Source: Saccoglossus kowalevskii
Taxonomy: Eukaryota; Hemichordata; Enteropneusta; Harrimaniidae
Reading direction: 5' to 3'
Assembly: GCF_000003605.2 (NCBI RefSeq)
Contig: NW_003125956.1
Location: 67,171 to 131,170 of the forward strand
Length of the DNA stretch: 64,000 nt
The position numbers and the translations under genes are program-made. The notes beneath the pieces are model-generated. The model was not told where the DNA came from. It ran no database searches and worked only from the letters and a program-made list of their open reading frames with translations. Shown piece by piece: positions 42,796-57,098 of this stretch (within the stretch, counting starts at the first letter, position 1; each line of letters begins with the position of its first letter).

Positions 42796-44730
42796 TACAC
42801 TGACCAACACTAGGGTTTATTAATAGGCATACACTGACCAACACTAGGGTTAATTAATAGGCATACACTGACCAACACTAGGGTTTATTAATAGGCATAC
42901 ACTGACCAACACTAGTGTCTATCAATAGGCATACACTGACCAACACTAGTGTTCATTAATAGGCATACACTGACCAACACTAGGGTTTATTAATAGGCAT
43001 ACACTGACTAACACTAGGGTTTATTAATAGGCATACACTGACCAACAATAGGGTTTATTAATAGGCACAAACTGACCAACACTAGGGTTTATTAATAGGC
43101 ATACACTGACCAACACTAGGGTTTTTTAATAGGCATACACTGACCAACACTAGGGTTTATTAATAGGCAGACACTGACCAACACTAGAGTCTATTAATAG
43201 GGAGACACTGACCAACACTAGGGTTTATTAATAGGCATACACTGACCAACACTAGGGTTTATTAATAGGCAGACACTGACCTATACTAGGGTTTATTAAT
43301 AGACAGACACTGACCAACACTAGGGTTTATTAATAGGCATACATTGACCAACACTAGGGTTTATTAATAGGCATACACTGATCAACACTAGGGTCTATTA
43401 ATAGGCAGACACTGACCACAACTAGGGTTTATTAATAGGCATACACTGACCAACACTAGGGTTTATTAATAGGCATACACTGACCAACACTAGAGTTTAT
43501 TAATAGGCATACACTGACCAACACAAGGGTTTATTAATAGGCAGACACTGACCTATACTAGGGTTTATCAATAGGCATACACTGACCAACACTAGGGTTT
43601 ATTAATAGGCAGACACTGATGTATACTTGGGTTTATTAATAGGCATACATTGACCAACACTAGTTTTTATTAATAGGCATACACTGACCAACACTAGGGT
43701 TTATTAATAGGCAGACACTGACCAACACGAGGGTTTATTAATAGACATACACTGACCAACACTAGTTTTTATTAATAGGCATACACTGACCAACACTAGT
43801 GTCTTTTAATAGGCAGACACTGACCTATACTAGGGTTTATTAATAGGCACAAACTGACCAACACTAGGGTTTATTAATAGGCATACACTGACCAACACTA
43901 GGGTTTATTAATAGGCATACACTGACCGAAACTAGGATTAATTAATAGGCATACACTGACCAACACTAGGGTTTATTAATAGGCATACACTGACCAACAC
44001 TAGTGTGTATTAATAGGCATACACTGACCAACACTAGGGTTTATTAATAGGCATACACTGACAAACACTAGGGTTTATTAATAGGCACACACTGACCTAT
44101 ACTAGGGTTTATTAATAGACAGACACTGACCAACACTAGGGTTTATTAATAGGCATACATTGAGCAACACTAGAGTTTATTAATAGGCATACACTGACCA
44201 ACACTAGGGTCTATTAATTGGCAGACACTGACCAACACTAGGGTTTATTAATAGGCATACACTGACCAACACTAGGGTGTATTAATAGGCATACACTGGC
44301 CTAAACTAGGGTTTATTAATAGGCATACACTGACCAACACTAGGGTTTATTAATAGGCATACACTGACCAACACTAGGGTTTATTAATAGGCAGACACTG
44401 ACCTATACTAGGGTTTATTAATAGGCATACACTGACCAACACTAGGCTTTATTAATAGGCATACACTGACCAACACTAGGGTTTATTAATAGGCATACAC
44501 TGACCAACACTAGGGTTTATTAATAGGCACACACTGACCAACACTAGGGTTTATTAATAGGCAGACACTGACCAACACTAGTGTCTATTAATAGGCAGAC
44601 ACTGACCAACACTAGGGTTTATTAATAGGCATACACTGACAAACACTAGGGTTTATTAATAGGCACACACTGACCTATACTAGGGTTTATTAATAGACAG
44701 ACACTGACCAACACTAGGGTTTATTAATTG
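42650..44730 (+). repeat. Long block B, copy 2
   Basis: Marker positions: GACCACAACTAG at about 43,414, GATGTATAC at 43,618, CATTGAGCAAC at about 44,159 and CTGGCCTAAAC at about 44,296. Its left end overlaps the most indel-rich stretch in the window, 42,590-42,795. It switches type at about 44,727, where AATTGGCATACACTG replaces AATAGGCATACATTG. Confidence 0.92.
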
Positions 44731-45139
44731 GCATACACTGACCAACACTAGCGTTTATTAATAGGCATACACTGACCAACACTAGCGTTTATTAATAGGC
44801 ATACACTGACCTACACTAGGGTTTATTAATAGGCATACACTGACCAACACTAGGCATTATTAATAGGCATACACTGACCTTCACTAGGGTTTATTAATAG
44901 GCAGACACTAACCTATACTAGGGTTTATTAATAGGCATACACTGACCAACACTAGGGTTTATTAATAGGCAGACACTGACCAACACTAGGGTTTATTAAT
45001 AGACATGCACTGACCAACACTAGTTTTTATTAATAGGCATACACTGACCAACACTAGTGTCTATCAATAGGCAGACACTGACCTATACTAGGGTTTATTA
45101 ATAGGCACAAACTGACCAACACTAGGGTTTATTAATAGG

Positions 45140-45625
45140 CACAAACTGACCAACACTAGGGTTTATTAATAGGCATACACTGACCAACACTAGGGTTTAT
45201 TTATAGGCATACACTGACAAACACTAGGGTTTATTAATAGACAGACACTGACCAATACTAGTGTTTATTAATAGGCATACACTGATCAAAACTAGGGTTT
45301 ATTAATAGACATAGACTGACCAACACTAGGGTTTATTAATATGCATACACTAGTTTCTATTAATAGGCAGACACTGACCAACACTAGGGTTTATTAATAG
45401 GCACACACTGACCAACACTAGGGTTTGTTAATAGGCACACACTGACCAACACTAGGGTGTATTAATAGGCATACACTGACCAACACTAGGGTTTATTAAT
45501 AGGCAGACACTGACCTATACTAGGGTTTATTAATAGACAGACACTGACCAACACTAGGGTTTATTAATAGGCATACATTGACCAACACTAGGGTTTATTA
45601 ATAGGCATACACTGATCAACACTAG
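45140..45625 (+). repeat. Deletion-bearing block, local copy 1 of 3
   Basis: About 490 bp: GCACAAAC, TTTATTTATAGG, GACAAACAC, CCAATACTAGTG, GATCAA, ACATAGAC, the 24-bp unit, TTTGTTAATAGG, GGGTGTATT, CCTATAC, CATTGACC and GATCAAC. It is repeated at +874 and +2,156 bp. Confidence 0.87.
45351..45374 (+). repeat. 24-bp deletion monomer, copy 5
   Basis: First of three closely spaced copies. The upstream unit has a private GATCAAAACTAG (near 45,283). The following block carries GGGTGTATTAATAGG after the GTTAATAGGCACAC unit, a combination shared only with copies 6 and 7. Confidence 0.95.
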
Positions 45626-46013
45626 GGTCTATTAATAGGCAGACACTGACCAACACTAGGGTTTATTAATAGGCATACACTGACCAACACTAGGGTTTAT
45701 TAATAGGCATACACTGACCTACACTAGAGTTTATTAATAGGCATACACTGACCAACACTAGGGTTTATTAATAGGCATACACTGACCAACACTAGGGTTT
45801 ATTAATAGGCAGACACTGACCTATACTAGGGTTTATTAATAGGCATACACTGACCAACACTAGGGTTTATTAATAGGCATACACTGACCAACACTAGGGT
45901 TTATTAATAGGCATACACTGACCTACACTAGAGTTTATTAATAGGCATACACTGACCAACACTAGGGTTTATTAATAGGCATACACTGACCAACACTAGG
46001 GTTTATTAATAGG

Positions 46014-46499
46014 CACAAACTGACCAACACTAGGGTTTATTAATAGGCATACACTGACCAACACTAGGGTTTATTTATAGGCATACACTGACAAACACTA
46101 GGGTTTATTAATAGACAGACACTGACCAATACTAGTGTTTATTAATAGGCATACACTGATCAACACTAGGGTTTATTAATAGACATAGACTGACCAACAC
46201 TAGGGTTTATTAATATGCATACACTAGTTTCTATTAATAGGCAGACACTGACCAACACTAGGGTTTATTAATAGGCACACACTGACCAACACTAGGGTTT
46301 GTTAATAGGCACACACTGACCAACACTAGGGTGTATTAATAGGCATACACTGACCAACACTAGGGTTTATTAATAGGCAGACACTGACCTATACTAGGGT
46401 TTATTAATAGACAGACACTGACCAACACTAGGGTTTATTAATAGGCATACATTGACCAACACTAGGGTTTATTAATAGGCATACACTGATCAACACTAG
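46014..46499 (+). repeat. Deletion-bearing block, local copy 2 of 3
   Basis: After the last GATCAAC unit it goes to GGGTTTATT and two TAGCGTTT units, where copies 1 and 3 continue with GGGTCTATT. The switch lies near 46,500. Confidence 0.87.
46225..46248 (+). repeat. 24-bp deletion monomer, copy 6
   Basis: Lies 874 bp after copy 5, which is 26 monomer lengths minus the ten deleted bases, so the two lie in a tandem duplicate. Confidence 0.95.
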
Positions 46500-47295
46500 G
46501 GTTTATTAATAGGCATACACTGACCAACACTAGCGTTTATTAATAGGCATACACTGACCAACACTAGCGTTTATTAATAAGCATAAACTGACCAACACTA
46601 GTGTCTATTAATAGGCATACACTGACCAACACTAGGGTTTATTAATAGGCATACACTGACCAACACTAGGGTTAATTAATAGGCATACACTGACCAACAC
46701 TAGGGTTTATTAATAGGCATACACTGACCAACACTAGTGTCTATCAATAGGCATACACTGACCAACACTAGTGTTCATTAATATGCATACACTGACCAAC
46801 AATAGGGTTTATTAATAGGCACAAACTGACCAACACTAGGGTTTATTAATAGGCATACACTGACCAACACTAGGGTTTTTTAATAGGCATACACTGACCA
46901 ACACTAGGGTTTATTAATAGGCAGACACTGACCAACACTAGTGTCTATTAATAGGGAGACACTGACCAACACTAGGGTTTATTAATAGGCATACACTGAC
47001 CTACACTAGAGTTTATTAATAGGCATACACTGACCAACACTAGGGTTTATTAATAGGCATACACTGACCAACACTAGGGTTTATTAATAGGCAGACACTG
47101 ACCTATACTAGGGTTTATTAATAGGCATACACTGACCAACACTAGGGTTTATTAATAGGCATACACTGACCAACACTAGGGTTTATTAATAGGCATACAC
47201 TGACCTACACTAGAGTTTATTAATAGGCATACACTGACCAACACTAGGGTTTATTAATAGGCATACACTGACCAACACTAGGGTTTATTAATAGG

Positions 47296-47781
47296 CACAA
47301 ACTGACCAACACTAGGGTTTATTAATAGGCATACACTGACCAACACTAGGGTTTATTTATAGGCATACACTGACAAACACTAGGGTTTATTAATAGACAG
47401 ACACTGACCAATACTAGTGTTTATTAATAGGCATACACTGATCAACACTAGGGTTTATTAATAGACATAGACTGACCAACACTAGGGTTTATTAATATGC
47501 ATACACTAGTTTCTATTAATAGGCAGACACTGACCAACACTAGGGTTTATTAATAGGCACACACTGACCAACACTAGGGTTTGTTAATAGGCACACACTG
47601 ACCAACACTAGGGTGTATTAATAGGCATACACTGACCAACACTAGGGTTTATTAATAGGCAGACACTGACCTATACTAGGGTTTATTAATAGACAGACAC
47701 TGACCAACACTAGGGTTTATTAATAGGCATACATTGACCAACACTAGGGTTTATTAATAGGCATACACTGATCAACACTAG
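47296..47781 (+). repeat. Deletion-bearing block, local copy 3 of 3
   Basis: 1,282 bp after copy 2. It continues with GGGTCTATT, a TTTGTTAATAGG unit (about 47,820) and the CCTACACTAGAG series up to the GATGTATAC unit at 48,042. Confidence 0.87.
47507..47530 (+). repeat. 24-bp deletion monomer, copy 7
   Basis: Lies 1,282 bp after copy 6, which is 38 monomer lengths minus ten bases. Flanks match copies 5 and 6. Confidence 0.95.
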
Positions 47782-48309
47782 GGTCTATTAATAGGCAGAC
47801 ACTGACCAACACTAGGGTTTGTTAATAGGCATACACTGACCAACACTAGGGTTTATTAATAGGCATACACTGACCTACACTAGAGTTTATTAATAGGCAT
47901 ACACTGACCAACACTAGGGTTTATTAATAGGCATACACTGACCAACACTAGGGTTTATTAATAGGCAGACACTGACCTATACTAGGGTTTATTAATAGGC
48001 ATACACTGACCAACACTAGGGTTTATTAATAGGCAGACACTGATGTATACTTGGGTTTATTAATAGGCATACACTGACCAACACTAGTTTTTATTAATAG
48101 GCATACACTGACCAACACTAGGGTTTATTAATAGGCAGACACTGACCAACACTAGGGTTTATTAATAGACATACACTGACCAACACTTGTTTTTATTAAT
48201 AGGCATACACTGACAAACACTAGTGTCTATTAATAGGCAGACACTGACCTATACTAGGGTTTATTAATAGGCACAAACTGACCAACACTAGGGTTTATTA
48301 ATAGGCATA

Positions 48310-50240
48310 CACTGACCAACACTAGCGTTTATTAATAGGCATACACTGACCAACACTAGCGTTTATTAATAAGCATAAACTGACCAACACTAGTGTCTAT
48401 TAATAGGCATACACTGACCAACACTAGGGTTTATTAATAGGCATACACTGACCAACACTAGGGTTAATTAATAGGCATACACTGACCAACACTAGGGTTT
48501 ATTAATAGGCATACACTGACCAACACTAGTGTCTATCAATAGGCATACACTGACCAACACTAGTGTTCATTAATAGGCATACACTGACCAACAATAGGGT
48601 TTATTAATAGGCACAAACTGACCAACACTAGGGTTTATTAATAGGCATACACTGACCAACACTAGGGTTTTTTAATAGGCATACACTGACCAACACTAGG
48701 GTTTATTAATAGGCAGACACTGACCAACACTAGTGTCTATTAATAGGGAGACACTGACCAACACTAGGGTTTATTAATAGGCATACACTAACCAACACTA
48801 GGGTTTATTAATAGGCAGACACTGACCTATACTAGGGTTTATTAATAGACAGACACTGACCAACACTAGGGTTTATTAATAGGCATACATTGACCAACAC
48901 TAGGGTTTATTAATAGGCATACACTGATCAACACTAGGGTCTATTAATAGGCAGACACTGACCACAACTAGGGTTTATTAATAGGCATACACTGACCAAC
49001 ACTAGGGTTTATTAATAGGCATACACTGACCAACACTAGAGTTTATTAATAGGCATACACTGACCAACACAAGGGTTTATTAATAGGCAGACACTGACCT
49101 ATACTAGGGTTTATCAATAGGCATACACTGACCAACACTAGGGTTTATTAATAGGCAGACACTGATGTATACTTGGGTTTATTAATGGGCATACATTGAC
49201 CAACACTCGTTTTTATTAATAGGCATACACTGACCAACACTAGGGTTTATTAATAGGCAGACACTGACCAACACGAGGGTTTATTAATAGACATACACTG
49301 ACCAACACTAGTTTTTATTAATAGGCATACACTGACCAACACTAGTGTCTTTTAATAGGCAGACACTGACCTATACTAGGGTTTATTAATAGGCACAAAC
49401 TGACCAACACTAGGGTTTATTAATAGGCATACACTGACCAACACTAGGGTTTATTAATAGGCATACACTGACCGAAACTAGGATTAATTAATAGGCATAC
49501 ACTGACCAACACTAGGGTTTATTAATAGGCATACACTGACCAACACTAGTGTGTATTAATAGGCATACACTGACCAACACTAGGGTTTATTAATAGGCAT
49601 ACACTGACAAACACTAGGGTTTATTAAATAGGCACACACTGACCTATACTAGGGTTTATTAATAGACAGACACTGACCAACACTAGGGTTTATTAATAGG
49701 CATACATTGACCAACACTAGAGTTTATTAATAGGCATACACTGACCAACACTAGGGTCTATTAATTGGCAGACACTGACCAACACTAGGGTTTATTAATA
49801 GGCATACACTGACCAACACTAGGGTGTATTAATAGGCATACACTGACCTACACTAGGGTTTATTAATAGGCATACACTGACCAACACTAGGGTTTATTAA
49901 TAGGCATACACTGACCAACACTAGGGTTTATTAATAGGCAGACACTGACCTATACTAGGGTTTATTAATAGGCATACACTGACCAACACTAGGCTTTATT
50001 AATAGGCATACACTGACCAACACTAGGGTTTATTAATAGGCATACACTGACCAACACTAGGGTTTATTAATAGGCACACACTGACCAACACTAGGGTTTA
50101 TTAATAGGCAGACACTGACCAACACTAGTGTCTATTAATAGGCAGACACTGACCAACACTAGGGTTTATTAATAGGCACATACTGACCTATACTAGGGTT
50201 TATTAATAGACAGACACTGACCAACACTAGGGTTTTTTAA
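48310..50240 (+). repeat. Long block B, copy 4
   Basis: Lies 5,546 bp after copy 2 (GACCACAACTAG at 48,961, GATGTATAC at 49,164). That distance equals 164 monomers less the 30 bases lost in three 24-bp units. Private changes are AATGGGCATAC (about 49,188) and CACTCGTTTTT (about 49,206). A 35-bp unit (TTATTAAATAGG) is near 49,627, and one monomer present in copy 2 is missing near 50,170. Confidence 0.85.
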
Positions 50241-50890
50241 TTGGCATACACTGACCAACACTAGCGTTTATTAATAGGCATACACTGACCAACACTAGCG
50301 TTTATTAATAGGCATACACTGACCTACACTAGGGTTTATTAATAGGCATACACTGACCAACACTAGGCATTATTAATAGGCATACACTGACCTTCACTAG
50401 GGTTTATTAATAGGCAGACACTAACCTATACTAGGGTTTATTAATAGGCATACACTGACCAACACTAGGGTTTATTAATAGGCAGACACTGACCTATACT
50501 AGGGATTATTAATAGGCATACACTGACCAACACTAGTTTTTCTTAATAGGCATACACTGACCAACACTAGGGTATATTAATAGGCAGACACTGACCAACA
50601 CTAGGGTTTATTAATAGACATACACTGACCAACACTAGTTTTTATTAATAGGCATACACTGACCAACACTAGTGTCTATCAATAGGCAGACACTGACCTA
50701 TACTAGGGTTTATTAATAGGCACAAACTGACCAACACTAGGGTTTATTAATAGGCACAAACTGACCAACACTAGGGTTTATTAATAGGCATACACTGACC
50801 AACACTAGGGTTTATTTATAGGCATACACTGACAAACACTAGGGTTTATTAATAGACAGACACTGACCAATACTAGTGTTTATTAATAGG
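49633..50890 (+). repeat. Tandem segmental duplication, first unit
   Basis: Repeats in the next 0.9 kb at an offset of 1,258 bp (37 monomers), rising to 1,292 bp after a monomer missing near 50,170. Shared order: GCACACAC with CCTATAC, GACAGAC, CATTGACC with TAGAGTTT, TCTATTAATTGG, AGGCTTTATT, paired TAGCGTTT, AGGCATTATT, GACCTTCAC and CACTAACC. Confidence 0.85.
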
Positions 50891-51775
50891 CACACACTGA
50901 CCTATACTAGGGTTTATTAATAGACAGACACTGACCAACACTAGGGTTTATTAATAGGCATACATTGACCAACACTAGAGTTTATTAATAGGCATACACT
51001 GACCAACACTAGGGTCTATTAATTGGCAGACACTGACCAACACTAGGGTTTATTAATAGGCATACACTGACCAACACTAGGGTGTATTAATAGGCATACA
51101 CTGACCTACACTAGGGTTTATTAATAGGCATACACTGACCAACACTAGGGTTTATTAATAGGCATACACTGACCAACACTAGGGTTTATTAATAGGCAGA
51201 CACTGACCTATACTAGGGTTTATTAATAGGCATACACTGACCAACACTAGGCTTTATTAATAGGCATACACTGACCAACACTAGGGTTTATTAATAGGCA
51301 TACACTGACCAACACTAGGGTTTATTAATAGGCACACACTGACCAACACTAGGGTTTATTAATAGGCAGACACTGACCAACACTAGTGTCTATTAATAGG
51401 CAGACACTGACCAACACTAGGGTTTATTAATAGGCATACACTGACCAACACTAGGGTTTATTAATAGGCACACACTGACCTATACTAGGGTTTATTAATA
51501 GACAGACACTGACCAACACTAGGGTTTATTAATTGGCATACACTGACCAACACTAGCGTTTATTAATAGGCATACACTGACCAACACTAGCGTTTATTAA
51601 TAGGCATACACTGACCTACACTAGGGTTTATTAATAGGCATACACTGACCAACACTAGGCATTATTAATAGGCATACACTGACCTTCACTAGGGTTTATT
51701 AATAGGCAGACACTAACCTATACTAGGGTTTATTAATAGGCATACACTGACCAACACTAGGGTTTATTAATAGGC
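50891..51775 (+). repeat. Tandem segmental duplication, second unit
   Basis: The join at about 50,888 follows the CCAATACTAGTG unit, which in other blocks leads to the 24-bp deletion monomer; here that series is cut off. The copy ends near 51,774 after CACTAACC, where consensus-like units and then a divergent stretch begin. Confidence 0.85.
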
Positions 51776-53244
51776 ATACACTGACCAACACTAGGGTTTA
51801 TTAATAGGCATACACTGACCAACACTAGGGTTTATTAATAGGCATACACTGACCTACACTAGGGTTTATTAATAGGCATACACTGACCAACACTAGGGTT
51901 TATTAATAGGCATACACTGACCATCACTAGGGTTTATTAATAGGCAGACACTGACCTATACTAGGGTTTATTAATAGGCATACGCTGACCAACACTAGGA
52001 TTTATTAATAGGCAGAAACTGACCTATACTAGGGATTATTAATAGGCATACACTGACCAACACTAGTTTTTATTAATAGGCATACACTGACCTATACTAG
52101 GGTTTATTAATAGACAAACACTGACCAATAGTTGGGTTTATTAATAGGCATACACTGACCAACACTATGGTTTATTAATAGGCATACACTGACAAACACT
52201 AGGGTTTATTAATAGACATACACTGACCAACACTAGTGTCTATCAATAGGCAGACACTGACCTATACTAGGGTTTATTAATAGGCACAAACTGACCAACA
52301 CTAGGGTTTATTAATAGGCATACACTGACCAACACTAGGGTTTATTAATAGGCATACACTGACCAACACTAGGGTTTATTAATCGGCAGACACTGACCAA
52401 CACTAGCGTCTATTAATAGGCAGACACTGACCAACACTAGGGTTTATTAATAGGCATACACTGACCAACACTAGGGTTTATTAATAGGCAGACACTGACC
52501 TATACTAGGGTTTATTAATAGACAGACACTGACCAACACTAGGGTTTATTAATAGGCATACATTGACCAACACTAGGGTTTATTAATAGGCATAGACTGA
52601 TCAACACTAGGGTCTATTAATAGGCATACACTGACCAACACTGGGGTTTATTAATAGGCATACACTGACCAACACTAGGGTTTATTAATAGGCATACACT
52701 GACCAACACTAGGGTTTATTAATAGGCACACACTGACCAACACTAGGGATTATTAATAGGCATACACTGACAAACACTAGCGTTTATTAACAGGCATAAA
52801 CTGACCAACACTAGTGTCTATTAATAGGCAGACACTGACCAACACTAGGGTTTATTAATAGACAGACACTGACCAACACTAGGGTTTATTAATAGGCATA
52901 CACTGACCAACACTAGCGATTATTAATAGGCATACACTGACCAACACTTGTTTTTATTAATAGGCATACACTGACCAACACTAGGGTTTATTAATAGGCA
53001 TACACTGACCAACACTAGGGTTTATTAATAGGCATACACTGACCAACACTAGGGTTTATTAATAGGCACACACTGACCAACACTAGGGTTTATTAATAGG
53101 CATACACTGACCAACACAAGGGTTTATTAATAGGCATACACTGACCAACACTAGGGTTTATTAATAGGCAGACACTGACCAACACTAGTGTCTATTAATA
53201 GGCAGACACTGACCAACACTAGGGTTTATTAATAGGCATACACT

Positions 53245-54530
53245 GACCACCTCACTAGGGTTTATTAATAGGCAGACACTGACCTATACTAGGGTTTATT
53301 AATAGACAGACACTGACCAACACTAGGGTTTATTAATAGGCATACATTGACCAACACTAGGGTTTATTAATAGGCATACACTGATCAACACTAGGGTCTA
53401 TTAATAGGCAGACACTGACCAACACTAAGGTTTATTAATAGGCATACACTGACTAACACTAGGGTTTATTAATAGGCATACACTGACCTACACTAGAGTT
53501 TATTAATAGGCATACACTGACCAACACTAGGGTTTATTAATAGGCATACACTGACCAACACAAGGGTTTATTAATAGGCAGACACTGACCTATACTAGGG
53601 TTTACTAATAGGCATACACTGACCAACACTATGGTTTATTAATAGGCAGACACTGATGTATACTTGGGTTTATTAATAGGCATACATTGACCAACACTAG
53701 TATTTATTAATAGGCATACACTGACCAACACTAGGGTTTATTAATAGGCAGACACTGACCAACACGAGGGTTTATTAATAGACATACACTGACCATCACT
53801 AGTTTTTATTAATAGGCATACACTGACCAACACTAGTGTCTTTTAATAGGCAGACACTGACCTATACTAGGGTTTATTAATAGGCACATACTGACCAACA
53901 CTAGGGTTTATTAATAGGCATACACTGACCAACACTAGCGTTTATTAATAGGCATACACTGACCAACACTAGCGTTTTATTAATAAGGCATAAACTGACA
54001 AACTAGTGTCTATTAATAGGCATACACTGACCTACACTAGGGTTTATTAATAGGCATACTCTGACCAACACTAGGGTTTATTAATAGGCATACACTGACC
54101 AACACTAGGGTTTATTAATAGGCAGACACTGACCAACACTAGTTTTTCTTAATAGGCAGACACTGACCAACACTAGGGTATATTAATAGGCAGACACTGA
54201 CCAACACTAGGGTTTATTAATAGACATGCACTGACCAACACTAGTTTTTATTAATAGGCATACACTGACCAACACTAGTGTCTATCAATAGGCAGACACT
54301 GACCTATACTAGGGTTTATTAATAGGCACAAACTGACCAACACTAGGGTTTATTAATAGGCACAAACTGACCAACACTAGGGTTTATTAATAGGCATACA
54401 CTGACCAACACTAGGGTTTATTTATAGGCATACACTGACAACACTAGGGTTTATTAATAGCATACACTGACCAATACTAGGGTTTATTAATAGGCATACA
54501 CTGACCAACACTAGGGTTTATAATAGCCAT
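53245..54530. other. Scattered indels around block switches
   Basis: Length changes at about 53,250 (GACCACCTCACTAG, plus two), 53,972-54,003 (GCGTTTTATT, AATAAGGCATAAAC, GACAAACTAG), 54,439 (GACAACACTAG), 54,469 (AATAGCATAC) and 54,522 (GTTTATAATAG). They bracket the partial block A copy at 53.27-53.88 kb and the point near 54.45 kb where a TTTATTTATAGG series turns into a CCAATACTAGGG series. Confidence 0.85.
53270..53880 (+). repeat. Long block A, partial copy 5
   Basis: Carries CACTAAGG, GACTAACAC, CACTATGG, the GATGTATAC unit (53,655), TAGTATTT, CACGAGGG and GACCATCAC. Its CACTATGG and GACCATCAC changes link it most closely to the copy at 61.25-63.4 kb. It is bracketed by indel-bearing units at about 53,250 and 53,970-54,005. 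Confidence 0.85.
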
Positions 54531-55758
54531 ACACTGACCAACACTAGGGTTTATTAATAGGCACACACTGACCAACACTAGGGTTTATTAATAGGCATAC
54601 ACTGACCAACACTAGGGTTTATTAATAGGCATACACTGACCAACACTAGGGTTTATTAATAGGCAGACACTGACCAACACTAGGGTTTATTAATAGGCAG
54701 ACACTGACCAACACTAGGGTTTATTAATAGGCATACACTGACAAACACTAGGGTTTATTAATAGGCACACACTGACCTATACTAGGGTTTATTAATAGTC
54801 AGACACTGACCAACACTAGGGTTTATTAATTGACATACACTGACCAACACTAGCGTTTATTAATAGGCATACACTGACCAACACTAGCGTTTATTAATAG
54901 GCATACACTGACCTACACTAGGGTTTATTAATAGGCATACACTGACCAACACTAGGCATTATTAATAGGAATACACTGACCTTCACTAGTGTTTATTAAT
55001 AGGCAGACACTAACCTATACTAGGGTTTATTAATAGGCATACACTGACCAACACTAGGGTTTATTAATAGGCAGACACTGACCTATACTAGGGATTATTA
55101 ATAGGCATACACTGACCAACACTAGTTTTTCTTAATAGGCATACACTGACCAACACTAGGGTATATTAATAGGCAGAAACTGACCAACACTAGGGTTTAT
55201 TAATAGACATACACTGACCAACACTAGTTTTTATTAATAGGCATACACTGACCAACACTAGTGTCTATCAATAGGCAGACACTGACCTATACTAGGGTTT
55301 ATTAATAGGCACAAACTGAACAACACTAGGGTTTATTAATAGGCACAAACTGACCAACACTAGGGTTTATTAATAGGCATACACTGACCAACACTAGGGT
55401 TTATTAATAGACATACACTGACCAACACTAGTTTTTATTAATAGGCATACACTGACCAACACTAGTGTCTATCAATAGGCAGACACTGACCTATACTAGG
55501 GTTTATTAATAGGCACAAACTGACCAACACTAGGGTTTATTAATAGGCACAAACTGACCAACACTAGGGTTTATTAATAGGCATACACTGACCAACACTA
55601 GTGTCTATTAATAGGCAGACACTGACCAACACTAGGGTTTATTAATAGACAGACACTGACCAATACTAGTGTTTATTAATAGGCATACACTGATCAACAC
55701 TAGGGTTTATTAATAGACATAGACTGACCAACACTAGGGTTTATTAATATGCATACAC

Positions 55759-55782
55759 TAGTTTCTATTAATAGGCAGACAC
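55759..55782 (+). repeat. 24-bp deletion monomer, copy 8
   Basis: Same breakpoint. Downstream the TTTGTTAATAGG unit of copies 2-7 is absent and a GCATAC unit follows the GCACAC unit, as in copy 9. Confidence 0.95.
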
Positions 55783-56122
55783 TGACCAACACTAGGGTTT
55801 ATTAATAGGCACACACTGACCAACACTAGGGTTTATTAATAGGCATACACTGACCAACACTAGGGTTTATTAATAGGCATACACTGACCAACACTAGGGT
55901 TTATTTATAGGCATACACTGACAAACACTAGCGTTTATTAATAGGCATACACTGACCAACACTAGTGTCTATTAATAGGCAGACACTGACCAACACTAGG
56001 GTTTATTAATAGACAGACACTGACCAATACTAGTGTTTATTAATAGGCATACACTGATCAACACTAGGGTTTATTAATAGACATAGACTGACCAACACTA
56101 GGGTTTATTAATATGCATACAC

Positions 56123-56146
56123 TAGTTTCTATTAATAGGCAGACAC
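56123..56146 (+). repeat. 24-bp deletion monomer, copy 9
   Basis: Only 364 bp after copy 8 (11 monomer lengths minus ten), the tightest pair. The intervening units repeat, so this is a recent local tandem duplication. Confidence 0.95.
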
Positions 56147-57098
56147 TGACCAACACTAGGGTTTATTAATAGGCACACACTGACCAACACTAGGGTTTAT
56201 TAATAGGCATACACTGACCAACACTAGGGTTTATTAATAGGCATACACTGACCAACACTAGTGTCTATTAATAGGCAGACACTGACCAACACTAGGGTTT
56301 ATTAATAGGCATACACTGACCAACACTAGGGTTTATTAATAGGCATACACTGACCAACACTAGTGTCTATTAATAGGCAGACACTGACCAACACTAGGGT
56401 TTATTAATAGGCATACACTGACAAACACTAGGGTTTATTAATAGGCACACACTGACCTATACTAGGGTTTATTAATAGACAGACACTGACCAACACTAGG
56501 GTCTATTAATAGGCATACATTGACCAACACTAGAGTTTATTAATAGGCATACACTGACCAACACTAGGGTGTATTAATTGGCAGACACTGACCAACACTA
56601 GGGTTTATTAATAGGCATACACTGACCAACACTAGGGTGTATTAATAGGCATACACTGACCTACACTAGGGTTTATTAATAGGCATACTCTGACCAACAC
56701 TAGGGTTTATTAATAGGCATACACTGACCAACACTAGGGTTTATTAATAGGCAGACACTGACCAACACTAGGGTTTATTAATAGACATACACTGACCAAC
56801 ACTAGTTTTTATTAATAGGCATACACTGACCAACACTAGTGTCTATCAATAGGCAGACACTGACCTATACTAGGGTTTATTAATAGGCACAAACTGACCA
56901 ACACTAGGGTTTATTAATAGGCACAAACTGACCAACACTAGGGTTTATTAATAGGCAGACACTGACCAACACCAGGGTTTATTAATAGACAGACACTGAC
57001 CAATACTAGTGTTTATTAATAGGCATACACTTATCAACACTAGGGTTTATTAATAGACATAGACTGACCAACACTAGGGTTTATTAATATGCATACAC

